From JAIYCX01 sp964353175 (GTDB lineage Bacteria; Bdellovibrionota_C; UBA2361; SZUA-149; DAOLCO01): a DNA stretch of 64,000 nt. The notes beneath the pieces were generated by a model, which saw nothing but the letters and a program-made list of their open reading frames with translations, had not been told where the DNA came from and searched no databases. Location: positions 1-64,000 of the forward strand of contig CAYGUX010000016.1 in NCBI GenBank assembly GCA_964353175.1. The letters run 5' to 3'. Positions 25,195 to 34,078 of this stretch are shown here, one piece after another; the first letter of the stretch is position 1; every line of letters starts with the position of its first letter. A program made the translations under genes and the position numbers.

Positions 25195-25993
25195 TTTCAT
25201 AATTAACTTGCATTAGGTATAGACCATCAGGTGGGGCTAACTTTATACGTGGGTCCCTAGGTTTAAGATCAATGAGTTCTTCTACATAGGTAATATCCTT
25301 ATTACCCTTTGCCACCTCAACGAAGCTCGCAACTATATATCTGACCATATTCTTCAAAAAGCCTGTACCTACAAAATTCAATTCTAAATTCTCACCTCCA
25401 TTGAATGTCTCTAAATAAGCGCTTTCGATAGTCCGTATAGTTGTCCTCGCTACACAATCAGAAGCCCTAAAACTAGAAAAATCATGAGTTCCGACGATCC
25501 TACTCAAACACTGCTGCAAAGATGCAATATCCTTCAATCCTCCCACACGCCATGATCTACCAATATCTAAACAAAGTGGTGCTATGCGGGTAGAAAGTAA
25601 ATAACGGTAGTGTTTACTTATTGCAGAATACTGTGCATCAAAAGCACTAGAGACCTTCTCTATATCTAGGAAGGATACGTTTCTAGGTGAGATACCATTA
25701 ATAGCACCTTTTAATCTATGTAAATCCAAGTCTAAATCTACTGGCCATGCAACACTAATTACTTGCCCTCTTGCATGCACACCTCTATCGGTTCTTCCAC
25801 TCGCCTTTACTTTAACTCTATCTATAAAACCAATCTTCCCCTGCTTCTTATACTCCGCATTCAGAAAAATCTTGAGAGTTTTTTCAACAACCTCTTGTAC
25901 GGTTTCTCTATTGGGCTGAATCTGCCAACCCCAATAACCACTGCCTTCATACTCAATAATTAATTTAAGCTTATAGTCTGAGGCATAATCCAT
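25175..25993 (-). CDS. truA: tRNA pseudouridine(38-40) synthase
   Basis: TruA isomerises uridines 38-40 in the anticodon stem-loop of many tRNAs. The catalytic Asp lies in ASGRTDRGVHARGQV. The N-terminal EYEGSGYWGWQIQPN and the C-terminal GTGFLKNMVRYIVA and ARGDPR-like LKPRDPRIKLAPPDGLYL blocks are all present. Length (272) is typical. It lies downstream of asd on the same strand with a 37-base gap, so co-transcription is likely. Its 3' end overlaps the convergent small membrane gene. Confidence 0.95.
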   Translation of the reverse strand: MDYASDYKLKLIIEYEGSGYWGWQIQPNRETVQEVVEKTLKIFLNAEYKKQGKIGFIDRVKVKASGRTDRGVHARGQVISVAWPVDLDLDLHRLKGAINGISPRNVSFLDIEKVSSAFDAQYSAISKHYRYLLSTRIAPLCLDIGRSWRVGGLKDIASLQQCLSRIVGTHDFSSFRASDCVARTTIRTIESAYLETFNGGENLELNFVGTGFLKNMVRYIVASFVEVAKGNKDITYVEELIDLKPRDPRIKLAPPDGLYLMQVNYEIIDYRL

Positions 25994-26030
25994 TTAATAG
26001 AATCTAAAAAATTTAAAAAAATAAATTTTT

Positions 26031-27077
26031 CTAGTGTGGTTGTTGAGTACTCAATACAATCTCTGCAATTTGAACTGCGTTTAAAGCAGCACCTTTTCTA
26101 AGATTATCTGCTACTATCCATAGGTTTAATCCGTTTTCTACTGATTCATCCTCCCTAATTCTGCCGACATAAGTGGCATCGGTGCCTGACAGATCTAAAG
26201 CATGAGGATATTCACCTTGAGATGGATTATCTAGAACGATAATACCAGGACTAGACTGTAACAATGTCCTACAATCATCGGCATTAAGTGGAGAATTAAA
26301 TTCAATATTAACTGCTTCCGAGTGACAAGAGAAAACTGGCACTCTTACAGCAGTAGCAGTAATCTTTAGATCTGGTACTTCTAATATTTTCCTCGTTTCC
26401 AATATTACCTTAATCTCTTCCTTCGTATATCCATTGTCTAAGAATACATCACAATGAGGTATAACATTAAAAGCAATTTGCTTGGAAAACTTATTAACTT
26501 TTATATCTGACTGATTAAATATGGCCAATGTCTGATCCCACAATTCATCCAATCCTTCCTTCCCTGCTCCTGAAACAGACTGGTAGGTAGAAACAACTAC
26601 CCGTTTTAAACCAACCTTTTTCTGTAATGGATTAAGGACGACTGCTAACTGTACTGTGGAACAATTAGGATTAGCAATAATTGCTCCTTGGCCTTCACTT
26701 AAATTTTGAATATATTCACGCAATACCCTAGAGTTCACTTCGGGAACAATTAATGGTATCTCTTCGTGCATTCTAAAAAAACTTGAATTATCTATCACGA
26801 TGCAACCAGCGTCTCTTGCAATTGGTGCAAACTTTTCACTTACTGACCCGCCTGCTGAGAACAAGGCAATGTCAACTTCCTTAAAGGAATCTTCGTTTAA
26901 CTCCTCAATAACATACTCGCCATTCTGAGTTTCAACTACTTGTCCAGCAGACCGACTACTTGCGAGTAATCTCAAGTTTGAATATGGGAAATTACGCTCT
27001 TCTAATATTTCGAGCATCTCTCTCCCAACAACACCAGTGGCTCCAACTATCGCAACATTAACACTATTTGTACTCAT
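26031..27077 (-). CDS. asd: Aspartate-semialdehyde dehydrogenase
   Basis: Asd converts aspartyl phosphate to aspartate semialdehyde, the branch point toward lysine/diaminopimelate, methionine and threonine. The NADP-binding GATGVVGREML is at the N-terminus, and the catalytic Cys is in ANPNCSTVQ. The CHSEAVNIEF histidine/glutamate block and a C-terminal DNLRKGAALNAVQIAE match the family. Length (348) fits the Gram-positive/delta-type enzyme. It precedes truA. The next lysine-pathway gene, dapA, is encoded separately at 48.2 kb. A terminator for the upstream DUF465 gene lies just before its start, so it probably has its own promoter. Confidence 0.95.
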   Translation of the reverse strand: MSTNSVNVAIVGATGVVGREMLEILEERNFPYSNLRLLASSRSAGQVVETQNGEYVIEELNEDSFKEVDIALFSAGGSVSEKFAPIARDAGCIVIDNSSFFRMHEEIPLIVPEVNSRVLREYIQNLSEGQGAIIANPNCSTVQLAVVLNPLQKKVGLKRVVVSTYQSVSGAGKEGLDELWDQTLAIFNQSDIKVNKFSKQIAFNVIPHCDVFLDNGYTKEEIKVILETRKILEVPDLKITATAVRVPVFSCHSEAVNIEFNSPLNADDCRTLLQSSPGIIVLDNPSQGEYPHALDLSGTDATYVGRIREDESVENGLNLWIVADNLRKGAALNAVQIAEIVLSTQQPH

Positions 27078-27100
27078 TCTTAATAAAAGATTAAATTAGT

Positions 27101-27141
27101 TAAAATAAAAACACCCTTATCTCAGAAAAAGATAAGGGTGT
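27101..27141 (-). terminator. Intrinsic terminator of the DUF465 gene
   Basis: ACACCCTTATCT (27111-27122) and AGATAAGGGTGT (27130-27141) form a perfect 12-bp stem with a 7-base loop. On the minus strand the hairpin is followed by TTTTATTTTAA, as expected for rho-independent termination of the gene at 27193-27414. Confidence 0.85.
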
Positions 27142-27192
27142 CTAACATATCGATTAAACAATATTATTTAAAGTATTATCTCAACTTATCTA

Positions 27193-27414
27193 CTAAATAC
27201 TGCCTGAATTAAGCATCGCAAGGAGCTCTTCTTTACCTCGTAATTTTTCCTTCTTCAACTGAGAATGCTTCAATGAAGCCGCGGCAGAATATCTTGCATA
27301 GTGCCTAATATGTTCGACTTCCTTCTCTAGCTTTTGGTGCCGTGAGTATAACTTCTTTAATAATGGGTTAAGGCTCAAGGACTTTAAAAGTATTTCTTTT
27401 TCAGCTATTTCCAT
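27193..27414 (-). CDS. DUF465 (YdcH-like) small coiled-coil protein
   Basis: The protein is 73 residues, highly charged and helical. The core KKLYSRHQKLEKEVEHIRH followed by LKHSQLKKEKLRGKEELLAML is the pattern of the DUF465/YdcH family (LxxxHxxLxxxI ... LKKEKLRLKDEI). No function is established for the family. It is transcribed alone, with its own strong terminator, ahead of asd. Confidence 0.8.
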   Translation of the reverse strand: MEIAEKEILLKSLSLNPLLKKLYSRHQKLEKEVEHIRHYARYSAAASLKHSQLKKEKLRGKEELLAMLNSGSI

Positions 27415-27601
27415 ATCAAGTGATTCTCTCTTTTGTGGGTTAATTCGAAAAGATACCGTGTATCACCCTTATATTATGCCTTTTTAGAGAGAAGTGTGTC
27501 AAGGGGATAAGTCATTGTAATTAATTAGTTTTCTAAGATTTACCAATGGGGCACCAATTACTTGCGTCAATTCTTCAATAAAATCAACTAAATACTATTA
27601 A

Positions 27602-28285
27602 TTATAGCGACAGAAAGCTTAAGAAACGACCCGCCAACTTGCCATCTCTACGATATGAGAAAAAATCTTTACTGCATATTGTGCAAATTTTGGTCTGACT
27701 TATGTAATTTCTTCTCATACCTAAGCTCAGAAGGATCTCAAACAAATAGCTAGAAACTGATAGGTAAGTAGAAGCCCCCCTAACCTCAACCCCATAGTCG
27801 AACCTAGAGAAAACGTCACTTTTAACTTCGTAACAACAACTTTGTGCGGATGGACCAATTAAGGCTCTAAAATCTTCTATTTTATAGCCACGATTTTCTA
27901 ACTCCATTATAGTATTCTGTACGATTCCCCCACAAGCACCTCGCCATCCTGCATGAATAACTGCTCCTCCCACCCTTCCTTTTGTACTAATTAGAATTAA
28001 AGGGACGCAATCAGCGGTTCTTACACCTGCTACTTCTCCCTCTTTAAGAATAAAAGAATCTCCCTCTTGACCAAAATCAAAGACTTCTCGAACTATAGAA
28101 CTATGTGTTTGATTTGCTAATGCGAGCAAACCGATTTCAGGTAGGGTATTTAAAGAACATAAATCTACATTCTTTAAATCTAATTGATTAGAAATGAATC
28201 CATGCTTTATGCCTGAGTTATAAATACTCAAATCAGAAAGACATTTATATCCAGCGACTTGATGGTAATCTAAACAACTCTGCAT
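27602..28285 (-). CDS. Laccase-domain (YfiH/LACC1-type) protein
   Basis: YfiH-type proteins, long called polyphenol oxidases, act on purine nucleosides in characterised members. The copper/zinc-site signatures are present: ANQTHSS, RTADCVPLILIS, HAGWRGACGGIV and IGPSAQSCCYEV, then ICTICSKDFFSYRRDG near the end. At 227 residues it is slightly short at the N-terminus. Its ATG overlaps the nadC stop by one base (TAATG), so it is translationally coupled to nadC. It is the last gene of the long minus-strand series that includes the T3SS genes. Confidence 0.88.
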   Translation of the reverse strand: MQSCLDYHQVAGYKCLSDLSIYNSGIKHGFISNQLDLKNVDLCSLNTLPEIGLLALANQTHSSIVREVFDFGQEGDSFILKEGEVAGVRTADCVPLILISTKGRVGGAVIHAGWRGACGGIVQNTIMELENRGYKIEDFRALIGPSAQSCCYEVKSDVFSRFDYGVEVRGASTYLSVSSYLFEILLSLGMRRNYISQTKICTICSKDFFSYRRDGKLAGRFLSFLSL

Positions 28286-29148
28286 TAGGACTTAACATAC
28301 CGAAGAGAAATATCTAAAGATTTAACAGAGTGGGTTAAGTAACCTAAAGAAATCGCATCAACTCCAGTCTTTGAATATTCGACAACGTTCAGGGGAGTTA
28401 CCCCACCAGATGCTTCAAGCCTTATGCCCTTACCTCCATTCTCTCTTATCCAATCTACTTCTACCTTTAATGCCTCTGCTTCAAAGTTATCCAAGAGCAA
28501 TGCATCTACATTAGATTCTAAAGCTGCAACAATTTCATTTCTATCTCGAACCTCCACTGTTAAAAATATATTAGGTTTTAAAGCTCTACATCTCCCAACC
28601 GCTACTCTAATATCACCACCTAAGGCATCCACATGATTATTTTTAATCATGAACTCGTCATACAAACCCATTCGATGAGTTGTCCCACCACCGATCTTAA
28701 CAGCATACTTTTCAATTTCTCTGAATCCTGGCGTAGTCTTCCTTGTATCTAATATCTTGATATTAGCATTATTCAATAAACTGACTACGGATTTGGTAAG
28801 GGTGGAAATTGCGGAAAGGCGCTGCATGAAATTTAATAATGTACGCTCCGCAGTTAAAATATTTCTAATCGACCCATTAATTTTGGATGCGATCTGACCT
28901 TTTTCTACATACTTCCCATCTTCGTAAAACACCTCGTAGGATAAACTTGAGTCAATCTCATTTAAAAGATATTCAACAATGTCATGCCCACATACTACCC
29001 CGGATTCTTTGAATAAGATGTTAGCTGAACCAGTTTGACTGGGATCTATACATGCAATAGATGTAATATCCCCAGTATTTTCACCAAGCCTTGGCCCTAG
29101 ATCTTCTTTTATACTTAATTTTACTAATTCCTTCGTATCATCATTCAT
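28285..29148 (-). CDS. nadC: Nicotinate-nucleotide diphosphorylase (quinolinate phosphoribosyltransferase)
   Basis: NadC converts quinolinate and PRPP to nicotinate mononucleotide in NAD synthesis. Typical motifs are seen: the GDITS start of the N-terminal domain, AERTLLNFMQRLSAISTLT, DTRKTTPGFREIEKYAVKIGGGTTHRMGL (substrate-binding Arg/Lys/His), IKNNH, and the barrel end LLLDNF ... EASGGVTPLNVVEYSKTGVDAISLGYLTHS. Length 287 is normal. It lies 18 bases after the FHA gene and one base over the laccase-domain gene. The pairing with T3SS genes appears to be simple adjacency. Confidence 0.95.
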   Translation of the reverse strand: MNDDTKELVKLSIKEDLGPRLGENTGDITSIACIDPSQTGSANILFKESGVVCGHDIVEYLLNEIDSSLSYEVFYEDGKYVEKGQIASKINGSIRNILTAERTLLNFMQRLSAISTLTKSVVSLLNNANIKILDTRKTTPGFREIEKYAVKIGGGTTHRMGLYDEFMIKNNHVDALGGDIRVAVGRCRALKPNIFLTVEVRDRNEIVAALESNVDALLLDNFEAEALKVEVDWIRENGGKGIRLEASGGVTPLNVVEYSKTGVDAISLGYLTHSVKSLDISLRYVKS

Positions 29149-29165
29149 TAGTCACTTTTCTTCCA

Positions 29166-30107
29166 TTAATATAGATACAACAACACTCCAGCCATAAAAA
29201 TAGTAGCTACGATACTAAAAACGCCTAGAAAAAATTCTATTTTATCTTTCTTAACATTTGCTTCCGCAATTCTCAAGGTCGCGGTACTAAATCGGTGAAT
29301 CCCTTGCTCTGGTCTGGTGGAGGTATTTAATTCCCTTGACTCTTCTTCAATCACCTTCTCGATCGCTAGAAGAGTTCCAGTATTCCTACTTCTTTTCGAC
29401 GAACCTTTCCAAGCGTCCTCTCCTATACGATCTTTTAGATAGGAAGGTAGTTCTGATGAGCTTTGTAATTTAAGTGCCTCGTCATTTGAAAGGTCTTCAA
29501 ACGAAGGCAAGCTCACAAATAGAGTCAAATTACCAATGGAGATTCTATCAAGGTCACTTAATACCATTCTACCTTCAACATTTACTCCATTCACACTGGC
29601 TGTAAATTCTCTACTTTTTTGACTAATAATTAAATCTGAACCTTCTCTTCGAACTAGAAAAATTAAATCATCAGTACCTAAACTTGCAGATGGAATGGTC
29701 GCTGAAGAACCTCCATAACTGAAGCTGGTTGAAGAACCTATGAAAAATTCTCCTTGGTACAAATCTTCTCCAAAAGCAGATAAGGAGGGGTCTCCTAAGA
29801 CCGCATTAATACCTTCCGTAGAATATGAAAGAGTACCAATTCTAAGTATATCCTTTGGTCGAATTGGGTAAACCAAACCAGCTTCTAGTTGTTGGCCATT
29901 TATAAAACTTCCATTGGTGCTACCAAGATCTTTGATATAGTAATTAGATCCGTATTTACTAATTTGAGCATGCTCTCTAGAAATACCAGCTTCGGGAATA
30001 AAGATCTCCGCTGACTCTCCTCTTCCAATAATTCCGCTACTGGAATTGGTACTAGTAGTATAGACGAGTGACGGATTCTCAATACTTCTTAATTTAATAT
30101 TCTGCAT
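29166..30107 (-). CDS. Tail-anchored protein with two FHA domains
   Basis: The first FHA domain (about residues 20-95) has the phosphothreonine-binding signature GRGESAEIFI, SREHAQI and LGSTNGSFING. A second FHA-like region (about 125-210) has the strand pattern but lacks the key Arg, Ser and His and ends FTASVNGVNVEG. A Ser/Arg-rich linker leads to a single C-terminal helix (FFLGVFSIVATIFMAGVLLYLY) right at the end, so the domains face the cytoplasm. Tandem FHA domains before a membrane helix recall the cytoplasmic half of T3SS SctD (for example chlamydial CdsD), but no periplasmic domain follows. It sits directly after the sctU C-terminal gene. A regulatory role through the nearby kinase is equally possible. 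Confidence 0.75.
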   Translation of the reverse strand: MQNIKLRSIENPSLVYTTSTNSSSGIIGRGESAEIFIPEAGISREHAQISKYGSNYYIKDLGSTNGSFINGQQLEAGLVYPIRPKDILRIGTLSYSTEGINAVLGDPSLSAFGEDLYQGEFFIGSSTSFSYGGSSATIPSASLGTDDLIFLVRREGSDLIISQKSREFTASVNGVNVEGRMVLSDLDRISIGNLTLFVSLPSFEDLSNDEALKLQSSSELPSYLKDRIGEDAWKGSSKRSRNTGTLLAIEKVIEEESRELNTSTRPEQGIHRFSTATLRIAEANVKKDKIEFFLGVFSIVATIFMAGVLLYLY

Positions 30108-30206
30108 GGGGTAATACTATAATTGTTCTTATAGAAAAGGAAGATTAAGAATCTTCATGAATGACACTTTAATCACTCTTTACCGCAAACTAGCAATTAC
30201 TTTGGC

Positions 30207-30524
30207 TTATTTATCTTTTTCAATGGAAAGAAAAACCCTTGACATATCCTCATATAAATCCAGAGGGATTTCAGCTAGAGTCTCTATTTCAGATAATTTA
30301 TTAGCTAAAACCTTAGATTTGTGAATAGGTACACCATACTTTTTAGCAACCTGCTTCATTTGACTTGCAATAATATTGTTTCCTTTTAGAGTCACTTGAG
30401 GAGCGCTCATTTTATCGCTTGAATAAGATACTGCGACAGCAGTGCTAACTCTATTTGTCGCCCTCCACCTAGAAGCCCTCAGTTCACCCTCTACATTAGT
30501 AGGTTTTGCCAGTTCCTTAATCAT
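30207..30524 (-). CDS. Separate SctU/FlhB cytoplasmic C-terminal domain
   Basis: This 105-residue protein matches the part of SctU/FlhB that follows the NPTH autocleavage site: TAVAVSYSSDKMSAPQVTLKG, ASQMKQVAKKYGVPI and a final IPLDLYEDMSRVFLSI. About 25 unrelated residues precede it, and the NPTH motif itself is absent (NRVST at the equivalent place). Stand-alone FlhB-C proteins (FlhX) exist beside full FlhB. Here, however, the only SctU in the window lacks this domain, so this gene probably supplies it. Its ATG overlaps the histidine kinase stop by eight bases (ATGATTAA), so translation is coupled. It would act at the export gate in substrate switching. Confidence 0.82.
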   Translation of the reverse strand: MIKELAKPTNVEGELRASRWRATNRVSTAVAVSYSSDKMSAPQVTLKGNNIIASQMKQVAKKYGVPIHKSKVLANKLSEIETLAEIPLDLYEDMSRVFLSIEKDK

Positions 30525-33249
30525 TGTTTTTACTCGATAATCTTCTGTTGGTCTTAGCAGTCAGTGGAACTTCTTTAGTAGAATCATCGACATTAAAATT
30601 AGGTACGGCTTCAATAACAAGTTCATCTCGAAGCTTCTCCTTTCTTGAAATACTCAACTTTGATTGGTCAATTGGCAAATATAGGGTAAATAAACTTCCA
30701 TGTCCCTTTCTGCTATCTACGACTAGACGGCCCCCATTTTTTTTCGCTAACGCAAACCCTGCGGCTAACCCCATACCTTCACCGCTTAAACTAAGTCCTG
30801 ATGAAGGATCAACATTTTTAGTTGTGAAAAATGGTTCGAAACATCTTCTTCTAGTTTCTAAATCCATCCCCACTCCATCATCCCTAACCCCAATGCGCAC
30901 ATACCTTCCATAAGGAACTTCATAATGAGGGCTATTTTTATCGATTTCAACAAAATCAGTGACGAGCTCTAATCGCCCATCAGCTTCCATTGCATCCTTA
31001 GCATTCGAAACCAATACTTGCATAATCCTCAGTACCTGGGAGGGATCAGCATACGTTTTAGGTAAATCACCAGAAAGATTATAAACGATATATTGCCTAT
31101 CTCTTAGAATTCGTTGAAAGGATGCTTTATTCCGCTCCACCATACTGTTTACGTCTAAATCTTCTCCCTGCGGTTCTTCTAAATGGGCGAAACTCATTAG
31201 TTGCTTAACTAAGGAAGCTCCTTTAGCAGACGCCTCAGATATGAGCTTTGCTGATTTCTGCACTTGCTCCGGCTTATTTGAATAAAGATCCAATAAGGAT
31301 GCTTGACCTAAGATCCCCTGCAATAAATTGTTAAAATTATGAGCAATGCCCGCAGCCAAGAGTCCTGAGGCTCTCATGGTCTCTCCTGCCGTAACCCTTT
31401 CTTCCAACTTCTTAGATAACAATACGGATGCCAGTTCAGCTGCGAAACTAGATAGGATATTTAGATCTTCATTACTTAAAGGCTTTCCAAACCTTTCTCC
31501 CTCAAAAGCTAGTACTCCCAATACCTGACCGCCAGCCAATAAAGGTATGATACCAATAGAATCAATTTCATTTTTAATTATGAATCGTTTAACACCTAAA
31601 GCATTAAGAATATCACCGGCATTTTGTAAAAGTAGTGGCTTCTTCTTCTTGATTACATCTGCCAAAGGATGGGACTCACTGCTGATGTCAATGTTCACTT
31701 CAACCAATTTTTTCTTCCATCCTTCACCATACGCGGAGGAGCCCACCAATCTAGTATTGGTTTCATTCAACAGGCCTACCCAAAATCGTTCAATCCCCAG
31801 TTCTGATTGCATTATTTCAAAAGACTTCTGAAAAATTTGTTCAAGAGAAAGAAAACGACTAAGCTCATGACTAAGTCTATAGAGAGCCTGTATCACCCTT
31901 TGCTTTGATTTAGTTTCTTCAAGAAGCTGCATTTGAACGACAGCACCACTAATATGTGCCACGACAGTTTTAACTAGAATTAAGAATGAATCATCGAACG
32001 AAATACCCTTGAATGGATAAACTAGAATTACCACACCCAATAGAGATGAACTAAATGTCAAAGGACATATAACGCAATTGGCTGGAGTAAGATCTTTATC
32101 CAAAAATTTAAAAACACCACCCTTCTTGGCTAAGTGTGGAATAACCACAACTTCATTAGATCTTTTAGCCCAATCAATTAATGCTGAAAATTCTGATCCA
32201 GCGGCTAATTCAATTTCAGACTTTTCGATATTAAAGCTAGATATAATAGCCTGGCTACTTGCATTCTTTTCCTCAACTAAAATTAGCCCTGCCTTGGCAT
32301 CTAGAGCGCCTGACAACAATGGCAAAACCTGCTTTAAGTAGTCTTCCAAGTTTTCAGATTCACCAGAAGCCAAAACTACTTTAGAAATGGCACTGTACCC
32401 ATCTTCCTGCCGTCTAGTTAATGATGAAAGTCTGTGCTCTGCTGTGACATCTGTACCGATACAAGTAATCGTATTTGAATCGACATCATAACTCAATCGA
32501 ATTAAATATATTTTGCTTTCTCCAAATACTTTTAGACTAATTCTTTGAAGCAGAATTGGAGTCTCAGAGGAAACTTTACTTATCGCTTTTTTTAGGTCTG
32601 AATGAGAAACTTTTAGTGTATCTCTTAAACCCTCTTTCTCAAATTCGAATATGGATAGGTCTTCTGATCGAAAATTGCTACTTATGACAAAACATTCTTT
32701 ATTAACTTCAATTTTAAGAACACCAGCATCTGCAAATTTAGCTTCGACTAAATTAACCCTTGTAATATTAGACTTATTAGAATTTTCGCTAGGGCTACTC
32801 TTTTTTATAGACAACAACTCTAATCTAGATTTCCTAACCAAAGATGCCGTCTGTGTTAGTAACGCTTGTAGCTTCTCTACCTCATGTTCATTAAAATCAT
32901 CCAATCTAACAATACAAATATCAATTTCAGGAATCCCCTGATAATCCGAAATGATAGAATATAACTTACATGATGATAAATCGGTAAGCTTAAGTCCATA
33001 ATCACTTAAAGTTCTTTTATTTTTCAGTTCGGTCAATAGCGCAAGTGAAGAAATTTGATCATCATCAACCAACGTATCATATATTTCAGAACTCCATTCT
33101 AAGGGAGGACAAAGGAAATTAAAACCTGAGTCACTTAACTTAACTAATATTTTAATAGGTTGGAATAGAATAGCCAGCTCTTCAGTCAACAACTCAAGTT
33201 GTTCCCTCACCGACTTTGCATTCTTAATACTATTTAAAAAACTACTCAT
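30517..33249 (-). CDS. Sensor histidine kinase with GAF-type sensory domains
   Basis: A cytoplasmic hybrid-free kinase of about 910 residues without membrane helices. The N-terminal 290 residues are sensory, with a PAS-like part around 190-280. GAF-like domains follow at about 290-440 and 470-625. The dimerisation helix has AAGIAHNFNNLLQGILG with His at about 637, the HxFNN class. The ATPase domain has VSNAKDAME (N box), DDGVGMD (G1), FEPFFTTK and GEGMGLA (G2), ending in GSLFTLYLP. No receiver or DNA-binding domain is attached. I start at ATG 33249. A TTG at 33255 is less likely. It lies between the two halves of sctU and overlaps the second by eight bases, so it is expressed with the T3SS genes. 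The partner regulator is unknown. Confidence 0.9.
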   Translation of the reverse strand: MSSFLNSIKNAKSVREQLELLTEELAILFQPIKILVKLSDSGFNFLCPPLEWSSEIYDTLVDDDQISSLALLTELKNKRTLSDYGLKLTDLSSCKLYSIISDYQGIPEIDICIVRLDDFNEHEVEKLQALLTQTASLVRKSRLELLSIKKSSPSENSNKSNITRVNLVEAKFADAGVLKIEVNKECFVISSNFRSEDLSIFEFEKEGLRDTLKVSHSDLKKAISKVSSETPILLQRISLKVFGESKIYLIRLSYDVDSNTITCIGTDVTAEHRLSSLTRRQEDGYSAISKVVLASGESENLEDYLKQVLPLLSGALDAKAGLILVEEKNASSQAIISSFNIEKSEIELAAGSEFSALIDWAKRSNEVVVIPHLAKKGGVFKFLDKDLTPANCVICPLTFSSSLLGVVILVYPFKGISFDDSFLILVKTVVAHISGAVVQMQLLEETKSKQRVIQALYRLSHELSRFLSLEQIFQKSFEIMQSELGIERFWVGLLNETNTRLVGSSAYGEGWKKKLVEVNIDISSESHPLADVIKKKKPLLLQNAGDILNALGVKRFIIKNEIDSIGIIPLLAGGQVLGVLAFEGERFGKPLSNEDLNILSSFAAELASVLLSKKLEERVTAGETMRASGLLAAGIAHNFNNLLQGILGQASLLDLYSNKPEQVQKSAKLISEASAKGASLVKQLMSFAHLEEPQGEDLDVNSMVERNKASFQRILRDRQYIVYNLSGDLPKTYADPSQVLRIMQVLVSNAKDAMEADGRLELVTDFVEIDKNSPHYEVPYGRYVRIGVRDDGVGMDLETRRRCFEPFFTTKNVDPSSGLSLSGEGMGLAAGFALAKKNGGRLVVDSRKGHGSLFTLYLPIDQSKLSISRKEKLRDELVIEAVPNFNVDDSTKEVPLTAKTNRRLSSKNND

Positions 33250-33267
33250 TTGCAATGTTAAATACTT

Positions 33268-34077
33268 CTATTCCGAAATGACTAAGACCTTGGCCTTACG
33301 TATATTTTCAATATTCCCGTGCAATGCCGCTTCCTGATGCAAAGATTTCCTCTGCCCTTTTAATTGCGGGTCACCCTCGTCTTCTCGATTTTCTTTCTTA
33401 AGTTCTTCCATGTCCATCATCAACTCTTTCCTAATTCTAAATTTAGATAACTGATATTTCACCATCGCATAACACATAAAAAATAAAGCGAAGTTACCTA
33501 GAAATCCTTTTATTGAATCAATAAACAAAGGAACGATATAATAGCCCAACCCTTCTTCTAAAAACTTCGGCACTGTGGATACCACGCCGTACACAATTAA
33601 ACTAATCATTAAGACCCAAACAATAACTTGTTCAAGAGAATACCAAAATAAACCGACAGGACACTTCAATCCATCTCGTTCACCAAAAACCTTTTTAAAT
33701 CCCTCCAATGGATTTAAATTAGATAATTTTGGAACTATCTTTTTTATAGAACAAGATAATCCTACCTGCAGGTACTCAGAAAGGAGTGTAAGTATCCAGA
33801 TAGGTGCCAATAGAATTATCAAATCTATCCATATAGATTGAAACCATTCAGCACTAAAATCTATAAGATCCTTGGAATTACCCCATTCATTTCCCCTCAT
33901 TACTTTATGATAGTTTTGAAGAACATTGTTGCTAAAATAACTCATAAAATAAAGCGATAGATAACAGATAGTTATGTGGACAAAAACAGAGATCTCTTTA
34001 GCTTTAGCTACTTTTCCATCCTTTTTAGCCTTCTCTAGCTTCCTAGCGCTAGCTTCAAATTGTTTTTCACCACCCAA
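33268..34077 (-). CDS. sctU: SctU export-gate protein, N-terminal membrane half, ending before the NPTH site
   Basis: SctU (YscU/FlhB) controls export-gate opening and substrate switching in T3SS. The protein has the usual start (EKQFEASARKLEKAKKDGKVAKAKEIS), four membrane helices, and the cytoplasmic linker up to QRKSLHQEAALHGNIENIRKAKVLVISE. In normal SctU the next residues are NPTH and a C-terminal domain of about 90 residues. Here a TAG stop follows at exactly that point. Other frames after the stop do not encode NPTH. The missing domain is found at 30207-30524. It begins one base after the sctT stop, 18 bases before the kinase gene. Length is 269 instead of about 350. Confidence 0.9.
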   Translation of the reverse strand: MGGEKQFEASARKLEKAKKDGKVAKAKEISVFVHITICYLSLYFMSYFSNNVLQNYHKVMRGNEWGNSKDLIDFSAEWFQSIWIDLIILLAPIWILTLLSEYLQVGLSCSIKKIVPKLSNLNPLEGFKKVFGERDGLKCPVGLFWYSLEQVIVWVLMISLIVYGVVSTVPKFLEEGLGYYIVPLFIDSIKGFLGNFALFFMCYAMVKYQLSKFRIRKELMMDMEELKKENREDEGDPQLKGQRKSLHQEAALHGNIENIRKAKVLVISE

Positions 34078-34078
34078 A

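Noticed and set aside
30524..32941. Several plus-strand ORFs of 60-129 codons over the histidine kinase
   Set aside because: All are antisense shadows of a gene with complete kinase motifs. Their Ser/Leu-rich products have no domain features.
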